A stretch of DNA of 8,361 nucleotides, from positions 2,669-11,029 of the forward strand of contig DPSI01000211.1 of NCBI GenBank assembly GCA_003527165.1, written 5' to 3'. The position numbers and the translations under genes were made by a program. The first letter of the stretch is position 1; every line of letters begins with the position of its first letter. This document shows, piece after piece, positions 6,099-8,361 of this stretch. Below the pieces are notes generated by a model. It saw only the letters and a list, made by a program, of their open reading frames with translations. It did not search any database and had not been told where the DNA came from. Origin of the DNA: Pseudomonas sp. Lineage in GTDB: Bacteria; Pseudomonadota; Gammaproteobacteria; Pseudomonadales; Pseudomonadaceae.

Positions 6099-6256
6099 TG
6101 GATTGCACGATGGATCTATCCGATAACGGAGCGCGAGTCGCCCATGCGAGACGAGCGGCTTTGATAACGATGAGTTTACTGATCGCGAACAAGAGGCGAT
6201 TGTCCGGTTTCGAGACAGTATCGTCAGGCGCGGTGGATGTGAGGCAGGTTCTATGA
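6095..6256 (+). CDS. Possible 53-aa ORF bridging ccmB and ccmC
   Basis: An ATG at 6095 overlaps the ccmB stop (ATGA), and the frame ends in a TGA at 6254-6256 that overlaps the ccmC start (ATGA). The peptide has 53 residues (starts [12 protein letters not shown]) with a mild hydrophobic run ([11 protein letters not shown]) but no recognised domain. Against it: the codons include many that are rare in the neighbours (CTA, TTA, ATA, AGA, AGG, CGA three times), third positions have clearly fewer G and C than in ccmB or ccmC, and there is no obvious own Shine-Dalgarno. It may be a decayed or spurious frame that keeps ribosomes moving to ccmC. Confidence 0.2.
   Translation: MMDCTMDLSDNGARVAHARRAALITMSLLIANKRRLSGFETVSSGAVDVRQVL
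6099..6252 (+). other. 154-bp gap between ccmB and ccmC
   Basis: All other neighbouring ccm genes here overlap by four bases, but this spacer separates two of them. It holds no clear promoter, no terminator with a U-run and no convincing stem. It carries a weak FNR/Anr-like TTGAT-N4-ATGAG at 6161-6174 (8 of 10 positions of TTGAT-N4-ATCAA), two GATAACG copies (6122-6128, 6163-6169), and the GAGG at 6241-6244 serving ccmC. An open frame also spans it (separate entry). Confidence 0.6.
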
Positions 6257-7008
6257 ACTGGACATGGTTCCACAAGCTGGGTTCGCCCAAATGGTTCTAC
6301 GAGATCAGCAGTCGCTGGCTGCCCTGGCTGGCCGTGGCGGCGCTGCTGCTGGTCAGCGTCGGCGTGGTCTGGGGGCTGGCGTTCGCGCCGCAGGATTACC
6401 AACAAGGCAACAGCTTCCGGATCATCTACATCCACGTGCCGGCTGCATTTCTGGCCCAGTCGATCTATGTGATGCTGGCGGTGGCCGGGATAATCGGGTT
6501 GGTGTGGAAGATGAAGCTGGCTGATGTTGCCTTGCAGCAGGCCGCGCCTATTGGCGCCTGGATGACCTTCATTGCGCTGCTCACCGGTGCGGTATGGGGC
6601 AAACCGACCTGGGGCGCTTGGTGGGTGTGGGACGCACGCCTGACTTCGATGCTGATTCTGCTGTTCCTGTACTTCGGCATCATTGCGTTGGGCCAGGCGA
6701 TCACCAACCGTGACAGTGCGGCGAAGGCCTGTGCAGTGCTGTCCATCGTCGGCGTGGTCAATATCCCGATCATCAAATATTCGGTGGAGTGGTGGAATAC
6801 GTTGCACCAGCCGGCCACCTTCACCGTGACGGAAAAGCCCGCCATGCCTGTGGAGATGTGGCTGCCGCTTTTGGTCATGGTGCTGGGTTTCTACTGCTTC
6901 TTCACGGTGGTGCTGCTGATGCGCATGCGCCTGGAAGTGCTGCGCCGCGAATCGCGAAGCAGCTGGGTCAAGGCTGAAGTGAAAGCGCTGGTAGGCAAGA
7001 CGACATGA
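6253..7008 (+). CDS. ccmC: Haem-handling protein CcmC
   Basis: The 251-residue membrane protein has six predicted helices. The WWD domain is at about 115-130 ([16 protein letters not shown]), and it carries the two conserved periplasmic-side histidines, H61 (IYIHVP) and H185 (TLHQP). CcmC collects haem on the outer face of the inner membrane and helps attach it covalently to CcmE. The ATG at 6253 has GAGG at 6241-6244 eight bases ahead. It overlaps the frame in the upstream gap by four bases, and its stop overlaps the ccmD start (ATGA at 7005-7008). The length and all motifs are normal for the family. Confidence 0.97.
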   Translation: MNWTWFHKLGSPKWFYEISSRWLPWLAVAALLLVSVGVVWGLAFAPQDYQQGNSFRIIYIHVPAAFLAQSIYVMLAVAGIIGLVWKMKLADVALQQAAPIGAWMTFIALLTGAVWGKPTWGAWWVWDARLTSMLILLFLYFGIIALGQAITNRDSAAKACAVLSIVGVVNIPIIKYSVEWWNTLHQPATFTVTEKPAMPVEMWLPLLVMVLGFYCFFTVVLLMRMRLEVLRRESRSSWVKAEVKALVGKTT

Positions 7009-7181
7009 ATTTTTCATCATTTTCCGAATTCATCGCCATGGGCAACCATGGCCTATATGTCTGGACCTCTTACGGCATCAGCCTGGCGGTCATGATTCTC
7101 AACGTGGTGCTGCCGATGATGGCGCGCCGACGTTATCTGCAAGACGAGGCGCGTCGTTTGCGCCGGGAGGAAATGAAGTGA
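7005..7181 (+). CDS. ccmD: Small haem-exporter protein CcmD
   Basis: The 58-residue protein has one membrane helix (about 18-40, [19 protein letters not shown]), preceded by [15 protein letters not shown] and followed by a basic, charged tail ([17 protein letters not shown]). This is the usual CcmD pattern: MGxHGxYVW, one helix and a charged cytoplasmic tail. CcmD stabilises the complex of CcmAB, CcmC and haem-loaded CcmE. The ATG at 7005 overlaps the ccmC stop, and AGG at 6993-6995 is a modest Shine-Dalgarno. Its TGA overlaps the GTG start of ccmE (GTGA at 7178-7181). Confidence 0.93.
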   Translation: MNFSSFSEFIAMGNHGLYVWTSYGISLAVMILNVVLPMMARRRYLQDEARRLRREEMK

Positions 7182-7645
7182 ATCCTGTGCGCAAGAAGCG
7201 TCTCTACATCGTGCTGGCCATCCTGGCTGGCGTCGGTATCGCGGTGGCGCTGGCATTGTCTGCCCTGCAAGAAAACATCAACCTTTTCTATACACCGACT
7301 CAGATTGCCGCGGGCGAAGCGCCGGAAGGCACCCGGATCCGTGCCGGCGGTCTGGTCGAGGCGGGTTCGGTCAAGCGTAGCGCCGATTCGCTCACCGTCT
7401 CCTTCCGGGTCACCGACAACAACGAAACGGTCACCATCGAGTACCAGGGCATCCTCCCGGATCTGTTCCGCGAAGGGCAGGGCATCGTTGCCCTTGGGCG
7501 CGTCAATGCTAATGGCGTTCTGGCTGCTGACGAGGTCCTGGCCAAGCACGACGAAAACTACATGCCGCCGGAAGTCAGCCAGGCGCTTGAGAAGAGCGGG
7601 ATGATGAAGCACTACGAAGGCGGCGAGCAGGAGTATGCGAAATGA
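7178..7645 (+). CDS. ccmE: Periplasmic haem chaperone CcmE
   Basis: The 155-residue protein has a basic N-terminus ([10 protein letters not shown]), one membrane anchor (about 8-31), then an OB-fold beta-barrel (about 35-125) and a flexible tail. The family motif [13 protein letters not shown] (121-133) contains the covalent haem-binding His124 and the axial-ligand Tyr128. CcmE receives haem from CcmC and carries it to CcmF. The GTG at 7178 is supported by GGGAGG at 7165-7170, seven bases ahead. It overlaps ccmD at its start and ccmF at its end (ATGA at 7642-7645). No oddities were seen. Confidence 0.97.
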   Translation: MNPVRKKRLYIVLAILAGVGIAVALALSALQENINLFYTPTQIAAGEAPEGTRIRAGGLVEAGSVKRSADSLTVSFRVTDNNETVTIEYQGILPDLFREGQGIVALGRVNANGVLAADEVLAKHDENYMPPEVSQALEKSGMMKHYEGGEQEYAK

Positions 7646-8361
7646 TCCCCGAGCTCGGTCATCTGGCGATGATTCTGGCGCTGTGCCTGGCCATCGTGCA
7701 GGGCACGCTTCCACTGATCGGCGCCTGGCGGGGCGATCATCAGTGGATGGGACTGGCGCAACCGGCTGCCTGGGGGCAGTTTTCCTTTCTGGCGTTCTCT
7801 TTCGCCTGCCTCACCTACGCGTTCATGGTCGATGACTTCTCCGTCGCCTATGTCGCACAGAACTCCAACAGCGCCTTGCCCTGGTACTACAAGTTCAGCG
7901 CGGTATGGGGCGCGCACGAGGGCTCGCTGCTGTTATGGGCTTTCATCCTGTCGGCATGGACCTTCGCCGTGGCGATCTTTTCGCGGCAGCTACCCGAGGA
8001 CATGCTTGCCCGGGTGCTGGGTGTCATGGGGCTAATCAGCATCGGTTTCCTGCTGTTCCTGATCGTCACCTCCAACCCGTTCGAGCGCCTGCTGCCGCAA
8101 GCGCCGATGGACGGCCGTGATCTCAATCCGCTGCTGCAGGACTTCGGTCTGGTGGTGCATCCACCGATGCTCTACATGGGGTACGTCGGTTTCTCGGTGG
8201 CCTTTGCGTTTGCCATTGCCGCGCTGCTCGGTGGTCGCCTCGACGCTGCGTGGGCGCGCTGGTCGCGCCCCTGGACGCTGATTGCGTGGGCTTTTCTGGG
8301 CACAGGTATCGCCCTGGGCTCCTGGTGGGCCTACTACGAGCTGGGCTGGGGCGGCTGGTGG
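7642..8361 (+). CDS. ccmF: Haem lyase subunit CcmF, N-terminal part (cut by window end)
   Basis: The frame is open for 240 codons to the window end, from the ATG at 7642 that overlaps the ccmE stop, with AGGAG (7629-7633) eight bases ahead. The family is usually about 650 residues, so this is roughly the first third. Visible marks are [16 protein letters not shown] (84-99), SNPFERL (144-150), [19 protein letters not shown] (172-190) with H173, which corresponds to a conserved membrane haem-ligand histidine, and the start of the WWD domain ([15 protein letters not shown], 226-240). About six helices are predicted. CcmF accepts haem from CcmE and, with CcmH-type partners, ligates it to apocytochrome c. 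Those partners and CcmG should follow beyond the window. Confidence 0.96.
   Translation, partial: MIPELGHLAMILALCLAIVQGTLPLIGAWRGDHQWMGLAQPAAWGQFSFLAFSFACLTYAFMVDDFSVAYVAQNSNSALPWYYKFSAVWGAHEGSLLLWAFILSAWTFAVAIFSRQLPEDMLARVLGVMGLISIGFLLFLIVTSNPFERLLPQAPMDGRDLNPLLQDFGLVVHPPMLYMGYVGFSVAFAFAIAALLGGRLDAAWARWSRPWTLIAWAFLGTGIALGSWWAYYELGWGGWW

Noticed and set aside
6043..7020. 325-codon minus-strand open frame across the ccmB end, gap and ccmC
   Set aside because: It is antisense to ccmC, a certain gene. The product is rich in His, Gln and Arg with no domain. It does run over the ccmB-ccmC gap, but gives no better explanation of it.
1..8361. tRNA, rRNA, CRISPR, IS element, prophage or defence system
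   Set aside because: I saw no cloverleaf, no regularly spaced repeats, no terminal inverted repeats or transposase, and no defence-family protein. The gene content is all chromosomal core type.

Overview
This window looks like ordinary chromosomal core sequence from a Pseudomonas-type gammaproteobacterium, possibly close to the P. stutzeri (Stutzerimonas) group. The basis is gene order (parC-parP-cheW-DUF2802 followed by the ccm cluster), the protein families and a GC content of roughly 60% judged by eye. I see no mobile element, CRISPR array, tRNA or rRNA, and nothing that looks like a wholly new system.

Layout. (1) Bases 1-2247, plus strand: the tail of the polar chemotaxis operon. It holds the C-terminal end of a ParA-family ATPase (ParC type), a CheW-domain protein with a proline-rich linker (ParP type), CheW, and a small membrane-anchored DUF2802 protein. 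(2) Bases 2398-2838, plus strand: a rhodanese-domain protein with a signal peptide. Its start is fixed by a strong AGGAGG. (3) Bases 2819-4662, minus strand: a two-gene flagellar cassette of a FliK-like hook-length control protein and a free-standing FlhB C-terminal domain. The two overlap by ATGA, and the second converges on and overlaps the rhodanese gene by 20 bp. (4) Bases 4663-4794: a divergent intergenic region with a TATAAT box and a GC-rich inverted repeat. (5) Bases 4795-8361, plus strand: the System I cytochrome c maturation cluster ccmA-ccmB-ccmC-ccmD-ccmE-ccmF, with ccmF cut by the window end.

How they work together. ParC and ParP position and stabilise chemoreceptor arrays at the flagellated pole, and CheW couples receptors to CheA. 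DUF2802 is of unknown function but sits in the same operon. The FliK-like/FlhBc pair belongs by family to flagellar export substrate switching, but the FlhB piece lacks the autocleavage motif. CcmABCD load haem onto the periplasmic chaperone CcmE, and CcmF takes part in ligating it to apocytochromes c.

Points worth a second look: the 154-bp gap that interrupts the overlapping ccm gene chain, with an open frame joined to both neighbours; a non-canonical D-loop in CcmA (Pro in place of Asp); a 29-codon ORF linking parC to parP; the unexplained secreted rhodanese; and the NPTH-less FlhBc/FliK pair.
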